From positions 1 through 41,465 of the forward strand of contig CALFFK010000018.1 in the NCBI GenBank assembly GCA_937957975.1: a stretch of DNA of 41,465 bases, given 5' to 3'. The notes under the pieces were generated by a model that was not told the DNA's origin, ran no database searches, and saw only the letters and a program-made list of their open reading frames with translations. Position numbers and translations under genes: made by a program. Source of the DNA: an uncultured Neomegalonema sp. GTDB taxonomy: Bacteria > Pseudomonadota > Alphaproteobacteria > Rhodobacterales > Rhodobacteraceae. Below are positions 26,345 to 34,726 of the stretch, piece after piece (positions within the stretch are counted from its first letter, which is position 1; the number at the start of each line of letters is the position of its first letter).

Positions 26345-26429
26345 ACACGCTGCATTAGAGTGTCAGGACCATGCGTTGATCGTCCACAAACGACATATTA
26401 TGCCGCAATCAATGCAATGCAGTGGTGGC

Positions 26430-26446
26430 GTGAAAGGCCGTTTCAC
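26430..26446 (-). terminator. small hairpin between the lysine-rich and MFS genes
   Basis: GTGAAA, loop GGCCG, TTTCAC forms a 6-pair stem 18 bases beyond the stop of the lysine-rich protein gene. There is no T-run on the minus strand, so termination is uncertain. Confidence 0.3.
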
Positions 26447-26463
26447 ACTCTCCCCATGCACCC

Positions 26464-26919
26464 TCAGCTCGAAGGCTGTTTTTTCTTCTTGGTGCTCTTT
26501 TTCTTTTTGGTAGTGGATTTCTTGCTGCTTGCTTTCTTTTTGGTAGATTTGGACTTCTTCTTTTCCGACTTGGGCTTACTGGAATCATCGGTAGAAGTGG
26601 CCGCTGTCTTTTTCTTTTTGGAGGTCGATTTCTTTTTCTTGCTCGTCGTGGCAGCGTCCGATCCACTATCCGAGCTTATCGAGGCTTTCTTCGCCGCCGG
26701 TTTCTTCTTCGCTGCGCTGGCTCCACCATTGGGCTTGGCACGACAATGGGCGCTTACATTACTGCCTTTTTTGGTCGTGTAGCCCTTGACCCAATAGCAC
26801 GCCGTCGCCCCGTCGCATTTATTGCTCGACAGTCCCTTGCAGGCCGACGCCGCGCTGGCACCGCCACTGCCAAGGGTAAATCCGGCAAGCGCGGCAAGTA
26901 CAACCAAACGTTTCAACAT
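26464..26919 (-). CDS. secreted lysine-rich protein with small four-cysteine module
   Basis: This is a 151-residue protein in three parts. Residues 1-24 are a signal peptide (MLKRLVVLAALAGFTLG). Residues 25-62 form a compact module with Cys27, Cys35, Cys41 and Cys59 and the core ACYWVKGYTTKKGS, which I believe recurs in small exported alphaproteobacterial proteins. Residues from about 70 to the end are a low-complexity Lys/Ser/Thr tail with repeated KKKKS-type blocks, like a histone H1 tail but exported. TTGGAG precedes the ATG. The tail could bind acidic polymers such as DNA, cell wall or exopolysaccharide; that is inference. Function unknown. Confidence 0.75.
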   Translation of the reverse strand: MLKRLVVLAALAGFTLGSGGASAASACKGLSSNKCDGATACYWVKGYTTKKGSNVSAHCRAKPNGGASAAKKKPAAKKASISSDSGSDAATTSKKKKSTSKKKKTAATSTDDSSKPKSEKKKSKSTKKKASSKKSTTKKKKSTKKKKQPSS

Positions 26920-27069
26920 ATCAAATCTCCAACAAACGACGCCCCGCCACCCTCATCAATGTCGGATTACCCCCTGAAACGCAAGTCTTCCGCGAACGGC
27001 GTTTACACCGTGAGGTCAACGGAGTAGCGTCATCGTCGTACAGGAATTGCATGAACGGGAGAGCCTTCA

Positions 27070-28125
27070 ATGCTGACAGCACGCACCATCCGCGCGGTAG
27101 CACTCGGCACTATTGCGACACTGACCACCGCACTGCCACAGGTCGCGTTTTCCGCTGACCCGGAAGTCACACTGACGGTGCATCACTTCCTCAGCCCAAA
27201 GGCCACGAACCAGGCCAAGATGATCGAGCCATGGGCAAAGCGGATCGAAAAGGAATCCGAAGGCCGCATCGCCTTTGAAATCTTTCCGTCCATGTCCATG
27301 GGTGGCAAGCCTCCCGAACTCTACCGTCAGGTCCGTGATGGCACAGCAGATATTGTCTGGACCGTGATCGGCTATACCCCCGGCGTCTTTCCACGCACCG
27401 AGGCATTTGAACTGCCGACAGTACATCGGGGTTCCGCAATCGCCACCAACCTCGCGATTCAGGATAATTTCGACCTGATCGCCGAGGATTTCGAAGACAT
27501 CCATCCACTATTGATCCACACCCATGACGGCAACGCCCTGCACATGCGACAGCCGGTCGAAGACATTCAGTCTCTTGATGACTTCAAGGGCATGAAACTG
27601 CGCACCCCCTCGCGTACCGGCGCATGGATGATCGAGGCGCTTGGCGCCGAACCCGTCGGAATGCCTGTCCCTGCCCTGCCACAAGCCTTGTCCAAGGGAA
27701 CAGTCGATGGCGCGCTCATCCCCTTTGAGATCTTCCCCCCCCTTAAACTCGCTGAACTCACCCAGACATCGGTAGAGGGGCGCAGCAAGGAACGGTTCGG
27801 AACATCCATCTTCCTGTTCGGCATGAACAAGGAACGCTACGAAGCCCTGCCCGACGACCTCAAGGCAATCATCGACAAAAACTCCGGTCGCGATTTCGCA
27901 CAGGAAATTGGTGAGGTCTGGCATGGGGAAGAAACAACCGGCAAGCGCCAGCAATTCGACAGCGGCGGCACAATCCTGCGTCTCAATCAGGAAGTGACCG
28001 ACGACATCAATGTGCGTGGACAGGCCATCGTGGATCGCTGGATCGAGGAAGTATCCGAAAAAGGTATCGACGGCGAAGCCATAATTGATGCGGCCCGCAC
28101 GGCTGTGAGAAAGCACACGAAATGA
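27070..28125 (+). CDS. TRAP transporter substrate-binding protein (DctP type)
   Basis: This is a periplasmic binding protein of a tripartite ATP-independent transporter. The 351-residue precursor has a signal peptide up to about residue 30 (ALPQVAFSADP). Family hallmarks are the segments GRIAFEIFPSMSMGGKPPEL, and FKGMKLRTPSRTGAWMIEAL with the arginine that contacts carboxylate ligands. FEIFPPLKLAELT follows further on. The ligand, probably an organic acid, cannot be named. GGGAGAG lies about 9 bases before the ATG. It heads a three-gene operon with the two permease genes and is divergent from the lysine-rich protein gene. Confidence 0.93.
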   Translation: MLTARTIRAVALGTIATLTTALPQVAFSADPEVTLTVHHFLSPKATNQAKMIEPWAKRIEKESEGRIAFEIFPSMSMGGKPPELYRQVRDGTADIVWTVIGYTPGVFPRTEAFELPTVHRGSAIATNLAIQDNFDLIAEDFEDIHPLLIHTHDGNALHMRQPVEDIQSLDDFKGMKLRTPSRTGAWMIEALGAEPVGMPVPALPQALSKGTVDGALIPFEIFPPLKLAELTQTSVEGRSKERFGTSIFLFGMNKERYEALPDDLKAIIDKNSGRDFAQEIGEVWHGEETTGKRQQFDSGGTILRLNQEVTDDINVRGQAIVDRWIEEVSEKGIDGEAIIDAARTAVRKHTK

Positions 28126-28144
28126 CGCAAATGGCCCTTGTCGC

Positions 28145-28660
28145 GTGACTGGCTTCATCGCGTCACTCGCTCGCATCTGGGCCATTCTTGGCGGCATAAT
28201 CCTCATCACCATCGTCGTCGTGACGGTGGTGAATGTAGGGGCTTTCGCACTCGACCGGCTGGCGCGACTGGCTGGCGGGGAAGTCCCCGCCCTGCCTGGC
28301 TACGAAGATTACGTGCGCCTCGCGGTCGGTGCGGCGATTCCCATGCTGTTGCCGTGGTGTCAGGCGCAGCGCGGCCACCTCGCCGTCGATCTCTTCCTTG
28401 CCCGCGCCCCGGCGGCATTCAAACGCGGCATCGACCGTATCTCACTCCTCCTCATGGCCGCTCTCGCCCTGTTCCTCGCTTACTGGATGGTCCTTGGTCT
28501 GCTTGAGACCCGCGACGACGGCACTCTCAGCCCTGTGCTTGGGTGGCAGGAATGGCCTTTCTACATCACGGGAATCATCTCGCTCGCATTATGGTCACTG
28601 GTTTCACTGGCTCAGGCAGCAAGCGGCGAACCCGCATCGGAATCCATCCCCCATGCTTGA
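28145..28660 (+). CDS. TRAP transporter small permease (DctQ type)
   Basis: This is a 171-residue four-helix membrane subunit that links the binding protein with the large permease. It starts at GTG 28145 (MTGFIASLARIWAILGG), 19 bases after the binding protein gene, without a clear ribosome binding site. The segment AIPMLLPWCQAQRGHLAVDL near residue 60 is the conserved region of DctQ proteins. It overlaps the start of the large permease gene by 8 bases. No anomaly was seen. Confidence 0.9.
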   Translation: MTGFIASLARIWAILGGIILITIVVVTVVNVGAFALDRLARLAGGEVPALPGYEDYVRLAVGAAIPMLLPWCQAQRGHLAVDLFLARAPAAFKRGIDRISLLLMAALALFLAYWMVLGLLETRDDGTLSPVLGWQEWPFYITGIISLALWSLVSLAQAASGEPASESIPHA

Positions 28661-30041
28661 TCGTGAGACTGTCGGCCTGATCGGCCTTGGCGTCCTGTTC
28701 CTCCTGCTGGCCCTGCGCATCCCTGTCGGCCTGGCCATGGTCCTTACCGGCATTGGCGGCAATTACGCCCTGTCACAGGTCGCCAGCTTCCTGCGGTTTG
28801 AGCCATATGTGAAACAGTTCAAAACGCTGTTCTTCAACTCCGTCGCCAATTACGATCTCTCCGTCGTTCCGCTGTTCATCCTGATGGGGTATCTCGCATC
28901 CGAAACCGGCATGTCGCGCGATCTCTTCACGGGGATGCGTGCGCTGGTAGGCCGGGTTCGGGGTGGCGTGGCCATGGCGGCGATCACCGCTTGCGCAGGC
29001 TTTGGTGCCGTCTGCGGTTCTTCCCTCGCCACGGCCTCGACCATGGGCAAGGTCGCGCTGCCTGAATTGCGACGCATGAATTATTCCGTGCGCCTTGCAA
29101 CCGGCACACTGGCGGCGGGCGGAACGCTGGGCATCCTTATCCCGCCCTCGGTCGCGCTCATCATCTATGCCCTGATCGTCGAAGCTTCAATCATCGAGAT
29201 GTTTCAGGCCGCCATGATCCCCGGTCTGATTGCCGTCGCCTTTTTCATTGCCGTCATCGCCATCATTGTCCGCATCAAGCCCTCCCTTGCTCCGGCCCTC
29301 GACATGATGGAACCTGTCGAACGGCGCGACGCATTGCGGCGTCTGTGGCCAATTTTGGGGATATTTCTCGGCATCATCCTTGGCCTTGGCTTCGGCTTCT
29401 TTACCCCCACGCCAGCGGCGGCCATCGGGGTTTTCGCTATCTTCGCTTACGGATTGGTCGTGCGCGATGAAACACGCGGCCTGACAATGCCCCGCCTTGG
29501 CACAGCCTTGCGCGAAACCGCCGTGACGGCGGGCATGATCGCCTTCATTCTGTTTGGCGCAGAAGTCCTCAAGGGCTTTTTCGCCCGTGCGGGATTACCT
29601 GCCGCAATGGCGGATTGGGCCGGGTCCAGCGGCTACGATCCCTTTGTCGTCCTGATTGCGATGCTTGCGATTCTGATTGTGCTGGGATGTTTTATGGAAT
29701 CGCTGGCGATGATCCTTGTTATCGTGCCGTTCTTCTGGCCAGCACTGGTCGAGATCAACGGCGGCGACTACGCGGTCGCCGAGACGGCAGCCTTCGGCAT
29801 GACAACCGACGAGCTGAAGCTCTGGTTCGGCATTCTGGCACTTATCGTCGTGGAGCTTGGATTGATAACCCCACCTGTGGGCCTGAACGTCTTCATCATC
29901 AGCGCATTGGCCAGGGACGTTCCAATCTCCGAGACATTCCGGGGTGTCATGCCATTCTTCGGCGTGGAGATCCTGCGCATCTTTCTCATCATCGCCTTGC
30001 CGGGCCTCTGCCTCTGGCTACCGCGCCTGATGGGAACATAA
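28653..30041 (+). CDS. TRAP transporter large permease (DctM type)
   Basis: This is a 462-residue ion-coupled permease of the TRAP system, with about twelve hydrophobic helices. Conserved DctM segments are SVVPLFILMGYLASETGMSR near residue 70, CGSSLATASTMGKVALPE near 120, AAGGTLGILIPPSVALIIYA near 150, and LITPPVGLNVFIISALA near 405. I chose ATG 28653 (MLDRETVGLIG), 8 bases inside the end of the small permease gene; the frame is open much further upstream, but that part only shadows the small permease. It is followed at once by a strong terminator. Confidence 0.94.
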   Translation: MLDRETVGLIGLGVLFLLLALRIPVGLAMVLTGIGGNYALSQVASFLRFEPYVKQFKTLFFNSVANYDLSVVPLFILMGYLASETGMSRDLFTGMRALVGRVRGGVAMAAITACAGFGAVCGSSLATASTMGKVALPELRRMNYSVRLATGTLAAGGTLGILIPPSVALIIYALIVEASIIEMFQAAMIPGLIAVAFFIAVIAIIVRIKPSLAPALDMMEPVERRDALRRLWPILGIFLGIILGLGFGFFTPTPAAAIGVFAIFAYGLVVRDETRGLTMPRLGTALRETAVTAGMIAFILFGAEVLKGFFARAGLPAAMADWAGSSGYDPFVVLIAMLAILIVLGCFMESLAMILVIVPFFWPALVEINGGDYAVAETAAFGMTTDELKLWFGILALIVVELGLITPPVGLNVFIISALARDVPISETFRGVMPFFGVEILRIFLIIALPGLCLWLPRLMGT

Positions 30042-30078
30042 AAAAAGGCGCGGCGGCTTTCTGCCACCGCGCCTTTTT
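30041..30078. terminator. bidirectional intrinsic terminator
   Basis: An A-run, then GGCGCGG-CGGC, loop TTTCT, GCCA-CCGCGCC and a T-run (CCTTTTTC) form a long GC-rich stem flanked by A and T runs on both sides. It directly overlaps the last base of the large permease stop and faces the convergent proline-rich gene, so it should work in both directions. Confidence 0.85.
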
Positions 30079-30098
30079 CGTAAATCGCAAAAACGAGC

Positions 30099-30719
30099 TT
30101 ATTGCGTGCCCGTGGTCGAGTTGGCCGAGTTGTCGTCATCATCATCGACAGCAATCGCGATACCGACGACCGCTGCAAGACCGGCTGCACCAATAGCGAG
30201 CGGTATGATGCTACCACCAAGACCAGCTGCCTGAACAGGAGCGAAGACAGGTGGGGCCGCTGGAACAGCGATAGGTGCGGGAGGAGGAGGTGGGGGTGGA
30301 GGAAGCGCTGCAACAGGTGTGGGTGCAGGCGCTGCAGGAAGCGGTGTTGGCGCAGGCGCACCTGTCGTTCCGAAGAACGGCTTCACGTTGGAAAGCTCTG
30401 CGGGAGGGCCGCAATTTTCAATCAGCAGAACACCACCAACACCAGACTGAACATCATTGGCATTTGCCTGACGACACTCATATGTCTGACCGAGCGTGCT
30501 GGTATCCAGAGTTCCATACTGTTCACCACCCTCGGCACCGATTGGTGCAGCGGTTATGGCGCTTGGGTCTTTTGGAATCAGAGTGACGCAAGGCTGGCCG
30601 TTCGGGCCCAGACCTGTTGCGGGGTTACAGCTCGACAGGGCAGACTGCGCGTTGGCAGAGGAGCCAGCCAGCGCAGCAAACGACACGATACTGGCTGCTA
30701 TTACAATTAAACGAGACAT
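30099..30719 (-). CDS. exported proline-rich protein with C-terminal membrane segment
   Basis: This is a roughly 206-residue protein I cannot assign to a family. It starts MSRLIVIAASIVSFAALAGS (signal peptide). A domain with four cysteines follows (SSCNPATG, GQPCVTL, YECRQAN, ENCGPPAE). A low-complexity Pro/Ala stretch around 130-165 includes eight consecutive prolines. A glycine/alanine-rich hydrophobic helix near 170-190 and an acidic tail with five aspartates end the protein. AAGGAAG precedes ATG 30719. The outline suggests a protein anchored by its C-terminal helix with a proline spacer, perhaps surface-exposed. Function unknown. Confidence 0.72.
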   Translation of the reverse strand: MSRLIVIAASIVSFAALAGSSANAQSALSSCNPATGLGPNGQPCVTLIPKDPSAITAAPIGAEGGEQYGTLDTSTLGQTYECRQANANDVQSGVGGVLLIENCGPPAELSNVKPFFGTTGAPAPTPLPAAPAPTPVAALPPPPPPPPAPIAVPAAPPVFAPVQAAGLGGSIIPLAIGAAGLAAVVGIAIAVDDDDDNSANSTTGTQ

Positions 30720-31040
30720 GACACTTCCTTGTTGTTTTGGCGCAAGACCGCGAGGCCCCGGCATTTATTCTAACCAGCGATATCACGCGGCGACATCACT
30801 ATCATATCGAAACGGGACAATTAGACGCAAGTTATTCCCGCACCCCATTTTCCGTTCTTTGTACACCTACAGTGCCGACGCGGAACCAGAGCGACACAAA
30901 GATGTTTAGTAACGTTTATATCAGATTAATGTAATATAGAACACACAATTATATCCGTTTGAAGCCGCGTCCACCGTCGTCAGAAGCCTCGGGTTTCATC
31001 TGAAATCACCGGATTCCGAATCACCCAGGAACGCTAACCG
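30720..31040. promoter_or_regulatory. divergent intergenic region upstream of pobA
   Basis: These 321 bases hold no convincing gene. The stretch from about 30895 to 30955 is AT-rich and may contain the pobA promoter. Genes of the PobR or PcaQ regulator types, often divergent from pobA, are absent. I see no clear operator palindrome. AGGAACG lies before the pobA ATG. Confidence 0.4.
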
Positions 31041-32210
31041 ATGAGAACGAACGTTGCTATCATCGGAGGTGGTCCTGCTGGTTTGCTGCTATCGCAAATT
31101 CTCCATCGTGCCGGAATCGATACGATTGTCCTTGAACGCCATTCACGGGAATATGTCGAAGGCCGTATCCGCGCGGGTGTTTTGGAAGATGGAACACAAA
31201 CGCTTCTGCGCCGGGCCGGAATTGGCGAACGGATGGACCGGGAAGGATTGGTCCATGAAGGTTTTTCCATCACCCACCGCGAAAAATCACACCACATCGA
31301 TTTGACGACGCTCACAGGGCGCAAGGTCATGGTCTATGGCCAGACGGAAGTAACACGGGATCTCTACGCTGCACGCGACACCATGGGCGGCATCGTCCTG
31401 CATGGAGTCGAACAGGTCGCCCTGCATGATCTTCAATCAAACAAGCCGCATATTACATTCGGCCATGATGGCGCGGTGCATCGTCTCGATTGCGATTTCA
31501 TCGCCGGATGCGATGGCTTCCACGGCCCAAGCCGCGAATCGATCCCAAAGAAAAGCCGCAGGGAGTTTGAGCGCGTATATCCTTTTGGATGGCTTGGAAT
31601 CCTGTCAAAAACCGCTCCTGTTGATGAAGAACTGGTCTATGCCGCCCATGAAGACGGCTTCGCGCTATGCTCCATGCGCAACCCGCGCCTTTCCCGTTAT
31701 TACATCCAGTGCAGCTCCGACGAAGACATCGCGAATTGGCCGGATGACCGCTTTTGGAAAACCCTCCGTAAGCGGCTACCGGCTGAACTCGCGGAGCGCC
31801 TGGAAACCGGCCCCTCCATCGAAAAGAGCATTGCTCCCCTGCGTTCATATGTCTGTGAAACCATGCGATATGGCCGTTTGTTTCTGGCGGGGGATGCCGC
31901 CCATATCGTCCCTCCGACTGGTGCGAAGGGGTTGAACCTTGCGGCTTCCGACATCCATTATCTATCGGAAGCCCTGATCCAGTGGTACGGCAACGCAGAC
32001 AGCAGCGGAATCGAGGGCTATGCAGAGCGCGCCCTTTCGCGTGTCTGGAAGACGGAACGCTTCAGTTGGTGGATGACCTCATTACTGCATAATTTTCCTG
32101 ACCACTCTCCGTTTGAACAGCGTATGCAACGGGCGGAACTGGACTATCTCACAGAATCGAGAGCCGCTATGACAACACTCGCCGAAAACTATGTTGGTCT
32201 CCCGTATTGA
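31041..32210 (+). CDS. pobA: 4-hydroxybenzoate 3-monooxygenase PobA
   Basis: This FAD-dependent aromatic hydroxylase uses NADPH and O2 to convert 4-hydroxybenzoate to protocatechuate. The 389-residue length is typical. The FAD dinucleotide motif is IIGGGPAGLLLSQ (residues 7-19), followed by the conserved ERHSREYVEGRIRAGVLE. The second binding motif is CDFIAGCDGFHGPSR near 155, and the third is LFLAGDAAHIVPPTGAKGLN near 280. No protocatechuate ring-cleavage genes are nearby. It is followed 89 bases later by a ThDP-enzyme gene in the same direction, which could belong to the same pathway (inference). Confidence 0.94.
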   Translation: MRTNVAIIGGGPAGLLLSQILHRAGIDTIVLERHSREYVEGRIRAGVLEDGTQTLLRRAGIGERMDREGLVHEGFSITHREKSHHIDLTTLTGRKVMVYGQTEVTRDLYAARDTMGGIVLHGVEQVALHDLQSNKPHITFGHDGAVHRLDCDFIAGCDGFHGPSRESIPKKSRREFERVYPFGWLGILSKTAPVDEELVYAAHEDGFALCSMRNPRLSRYYIQCSSDEDIANWPDDRFWKTLRKRLPAELAERLETGPSIEKSIAPLRSYVCETMRYGRLFLAGDAAHIVPPTGAKGLNLAASDIHYLSEALIQWYGNADSSGIEGYAERALSRVWKTERFSWWMTSLLHNFPDHSPFEQRMQRAELDYLTESRAAMTTLAENYVGLPY

Positions 32211-32299
32211 AATTTTATGGTGTCACGATCCATTTCAATTCCAATCCATGCGCGCTGACCAAGGGTTGCGCTCACTTCTGACGAATAAAGGTATTACCC

Positions 32300-33889
32300 A
32301 TGAACGGTGCCCGCCTCCTTACCCGCACCCTGCGCACCGCCGGGGTCGAGACTGTTTTCTCCCTTTCCGGCAACCAGATCATGCCGGTTTATGATGCTGC
32401 TATCGACGACGATTTGCGGATCATCCATACACGGCATGAGGGCGGTGCGGTCTACATGGCTGACGGCTTTGCGCAGGTATCGGGCAAGCTGGGCGTGGCG
32501 CTCGTCACGGCGGCTCCCGGTTTCGCCAATGCGCTGTCGGCGGTTTATTCCGCCCGAATGAATGAAAGCCCTGTGCTTTTCCTCAGTGGTGATTCGCCCA
32601 TAGCCGAGCGCGGCAACGCCCCGTTTCAGGAACTCGATCAATGTGCCATGGCGGCCCCGGTCGTAAAGGCAACATTCCGCCCGACAACCCCGACCGAACT
32701 GGGCCAGATGCTGGGCGAAGCGATCCGTATTGCCCTTTCCGGTCGGCAAGGGCCGGTTCACATTGCCCTGCCCTTCGACGTGCTGAAGGCCGACGTACCG
32801 GATAGCGCCCTGCCCACTGATCTGGCCCCCACTCCACGCCCTTTCGACAATGCCGACGCGGTTACAGCGGCGCTGGCCGAGGCCAGACGCCCCTTGATCC
32901 TGACCGGGCCGATGCTCAACGAGGGGCGCGGACAAGGGCGCGATTCGGCCCTGCGCGAAGCAACCGGCGCGCCCGTCATCTGCCTCGAAAGCCCACGCGG
33001 TCTGCGCGACCCGGCCATAGGGGCTTTCGCTGAGGTATTACAACAGGCCGACCTGATCCTCGGCATCGGCAAGGTTCCCGATTTCACCATGGGCTTTGCC
33101 CGCTCTCCCGCAGTCTCTGATGCCGCCGGACTTATCTTCATTGACCCCGAAGAGATGGCCCTCGACCGCGCCAGAGCACTAGCCGGAGATCGCCTCATCC
33201 TCTCCGCTCAGGCCGATCCCGGCGCAGCGGCAGATGCCATCGTGGCAGGGGCACAGCATATCGACCGCCCCGACTGGCTCGCCGCCGTTGATGCGGCACG
33301 CTTTCACCGCGACGACCCCTCCACGGCCCCCGGCATCCATCCCCGCACGCTCTGCACTCACTTGCAAGCAACCCTCGACGCGGCTCTCGACCCGATCCTG
33401 ATCTGCGATGGCGGTGAGTTTGGGCAATGGGCGCAAGCCCTGCTCCATGCCCCCATGCGCCTGACGAATGGCCTTTCCGGCGCAATCGGTGGAGGCATCG
33501 GATACGCCATCGGTGCCAAGGTCGCCCGCCCTGATGCGACCGTCATCCTGACCATGGGTGATGGCACAGCGGGTTTCACGCTGGCCGAATTCGACACTGC
33601 GGCCCGCGCCAATACGCCATTTCTGGCCGTCATCGGGAACGACGCCTGCTGGAACGCCGAACGTCATATCCAGATCAGGGATTACGGCGAAAACCGCGCC
33701 ATCGGCTGCGATCTTGACCCCGAAACCCGCTATGATCGCGCGGCGGCGGCACTGGGGTGTCACGGATCGAAAGTGCCCGATGACGCCCGCATTGCGCCCG
33801 CCATTCAGGCCGCGTTCGCCAGCGACAAGCCCGCCGTTCTGGACGTTGCCATTGCCAGCCTTGCCGCCCCGGTCTTCAAACGCGCCTGA
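32300..33889 (+). CDS. ThDP-dependent enzyme, acetolactate synthase-like
   Basis: This is a 529-residue thiamine diphosphate enzyme of the acetolactate synthase / 2-oxoacid decarboxylase superfamily. The N-terminal pyrimidine-binding domain has the catalytic glutamate Glu47 in TRHEGGAVYMADGFAQ. A central domain follows. The C-terminal diphosphate-binding domain has the Mg-binding motif TMGDGTAGFTLAEFDTAA leading to FLAVIGNDACWN. The substrate cannot be named: the sequence lacks clear marks of true acetolactate synthase, and no small regulatory subunit is next to it. Its place after pobA suggests an aromatic 2-oxoacid decarboxylase as one possibility. AAAGG lies before the ATG. It overlaps the end of the convergent transglutaminase gene by 14 bases. 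Confidence 0.85.
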   Translation: MNGARLLTRTLRTAGVETVFSLSGNQIMPVYDAAIDDDLRIIHTRHEGGAVYMADGFAQVSGKLGVALVTAAPGFANALSAVYSARMNESPVLFLSGDSPIAERGNAPFQELDQCAMAAPVVKATFRPTTPTELGQMLGEAIRIALSGRQGPVHIALPFDVLKADVPDSALPTDLAPTPRPFDNADAVTAALAEARRPLILTGPMLNEGRGQGRDSALREATGAPVICLESPRGLRDPAIGAFAEVLQQADLILGIGKVPDFTMGFARSPAVSDAAGLIFIDPEEMALDRARALAGDRLILSAQADPGAAADAIVAGAQHIDRPDWLAAVDAARFHRDDPSTAPGIHPRTLCTHLQATLDAALDPILICDGGEFGQWAQALLHAPMRLTNGLSGAIGGGIGYAIGAKVARPDATVILTMGDGTAGFTLAEFDTAARANTPFLAVIGNDACWNAERHIQIRDYGENRAIGCDLDPETRYDRAAAALGCHGSKVPDDARIAPAIQAAFASDKPAVLDVAIASLAAPVFKRA

Positions 33890-34652
33890 CGCTCACTGTC
33901 TGTTGCCGCAACATCATCATCCCGAAACTCGTCATAAAGGCCACATCTGCCGCATCCGCCCCCACGCCAATCCGCGCAATGGTCTCAGGCCCGGCCATTC
34001 CCGTCGGATCGACCAGATGCCATGCGTCGTCCAGATAAACCTCCGCAACCGCATGAAAATCAGGCGGTTGCAGGTCGGGCGCATAGACGCTGACGAAACG
34101 GGCCGGGATCGTGGATGCACGGGCCATCGTGATCAGGACATGCGCAAAATCCCGGCACACACCCTGCCGCTGCACAAAGGTTTCCAGCGCAGTGGTTTGC
34201 GGCCCACTGACCCCTGAAACATAAGCAAACCGGGTTTCGATCCAGTCGCGCAATGCGGCGATCCGCGCGCCGCCTTCGGTTCCTCCGAATTCCGCATTGA
34301 CGAAGGTCTGGAATTCGTCTGACGGACAATAGCGCGAGGGCATGAGATACCGGACCATCTCACCGGGCAGTTTATATGGCTTGACCTGTTGCAGCGTCGG
34401 CAGATCCGGGGCTTCCCGCTCAATGGCGACCCGCGCTGAATAAGTGCAGATAAAATCCCACTGAACCTGTAACCACAATCGACGCCCCACACCGCTTTCC
34501 GCTTCGATTGGCCATCCGGCCCCTGCGAAGCCCGTATTGAGCTGCGCCTCGATGATGCGTTGATCGTCCCCTGCTGCCGCTTCGATCTGGAGCAGCAAAT
34601 CCACTGGCGACGACACCGAATAGTCGAGCCGCACATCAATATCGAGTTCCAT
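33876..34652 (-). CDS. transglutaminase-like cysteine protease-fold protein
   Basis: This is a 258-residue protein with an N-terminal beta-type domain and a transglutaminase-like core. The catalytic triad is visible: Cys166 in QRQGVCRDFAH, His200 in PPDFHAVAEVYL, and Asp215 in WHLVDPTG. There is no signal peptide, so it should be cytoplasmic. Bacterial members act as peptidases or amide-forming enzymes; the substrate is unknown. Its stop lies 14 bases inside the end of the convergent ThDP enzyme gene, so the two transcripts overlap. It diverges from hisF, 74 bases away. No good ribosome binding site was seen before the ATG at 34652. Confidence 0.88.
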   Translation of the reverse strand: MELDIDVRLDYSVSSPVDLLLQIEAAAGDDQRIIEAQLNTGFAGAGWPIEAESGVGRRLWLQVQWDFICTYSARVAIEREAPDLPTLQQVKPYKLPGEMVRYLMPSRYCPSDEFQTFVNAEFGGTEGGARIAALRDWIETRFAYVSGVSGPQTTALETFVQRQGVCRDFAHVLITMARASTIPARFVSVYAPDLQPPDFHAVAEVYLDDAWHLVDPTGMAGPETIARIGVGADAADVAFMTSFGMMMLRQQTVSVRRV

Positions 34653-34726
34653 GAAAGGGGTGTCTTTCTCAGGAGGAAAGAGAACGTAGCCTTGCCGTTA
34701 TAGCATGAAGGCGCTACCTGCCACCC

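Noticed and set aside
26464-26700. Runs of lysine codons read as a tandem DNA repeat or CRISPR-like array
   Set aside because: The unit length and sequence vary, and the region is the coding part of a lysine-rich protein; it is low-complexity protein, not a spacer-repeat array.
34672-34720. AGGAGG on the plus strand before hisF as the start signal of a leader peptide
   Set aside because: The next ATG (34705) is about 28 bases away and opens only a short frame without a run of histidine codons, so a his leader peptide is not supported.
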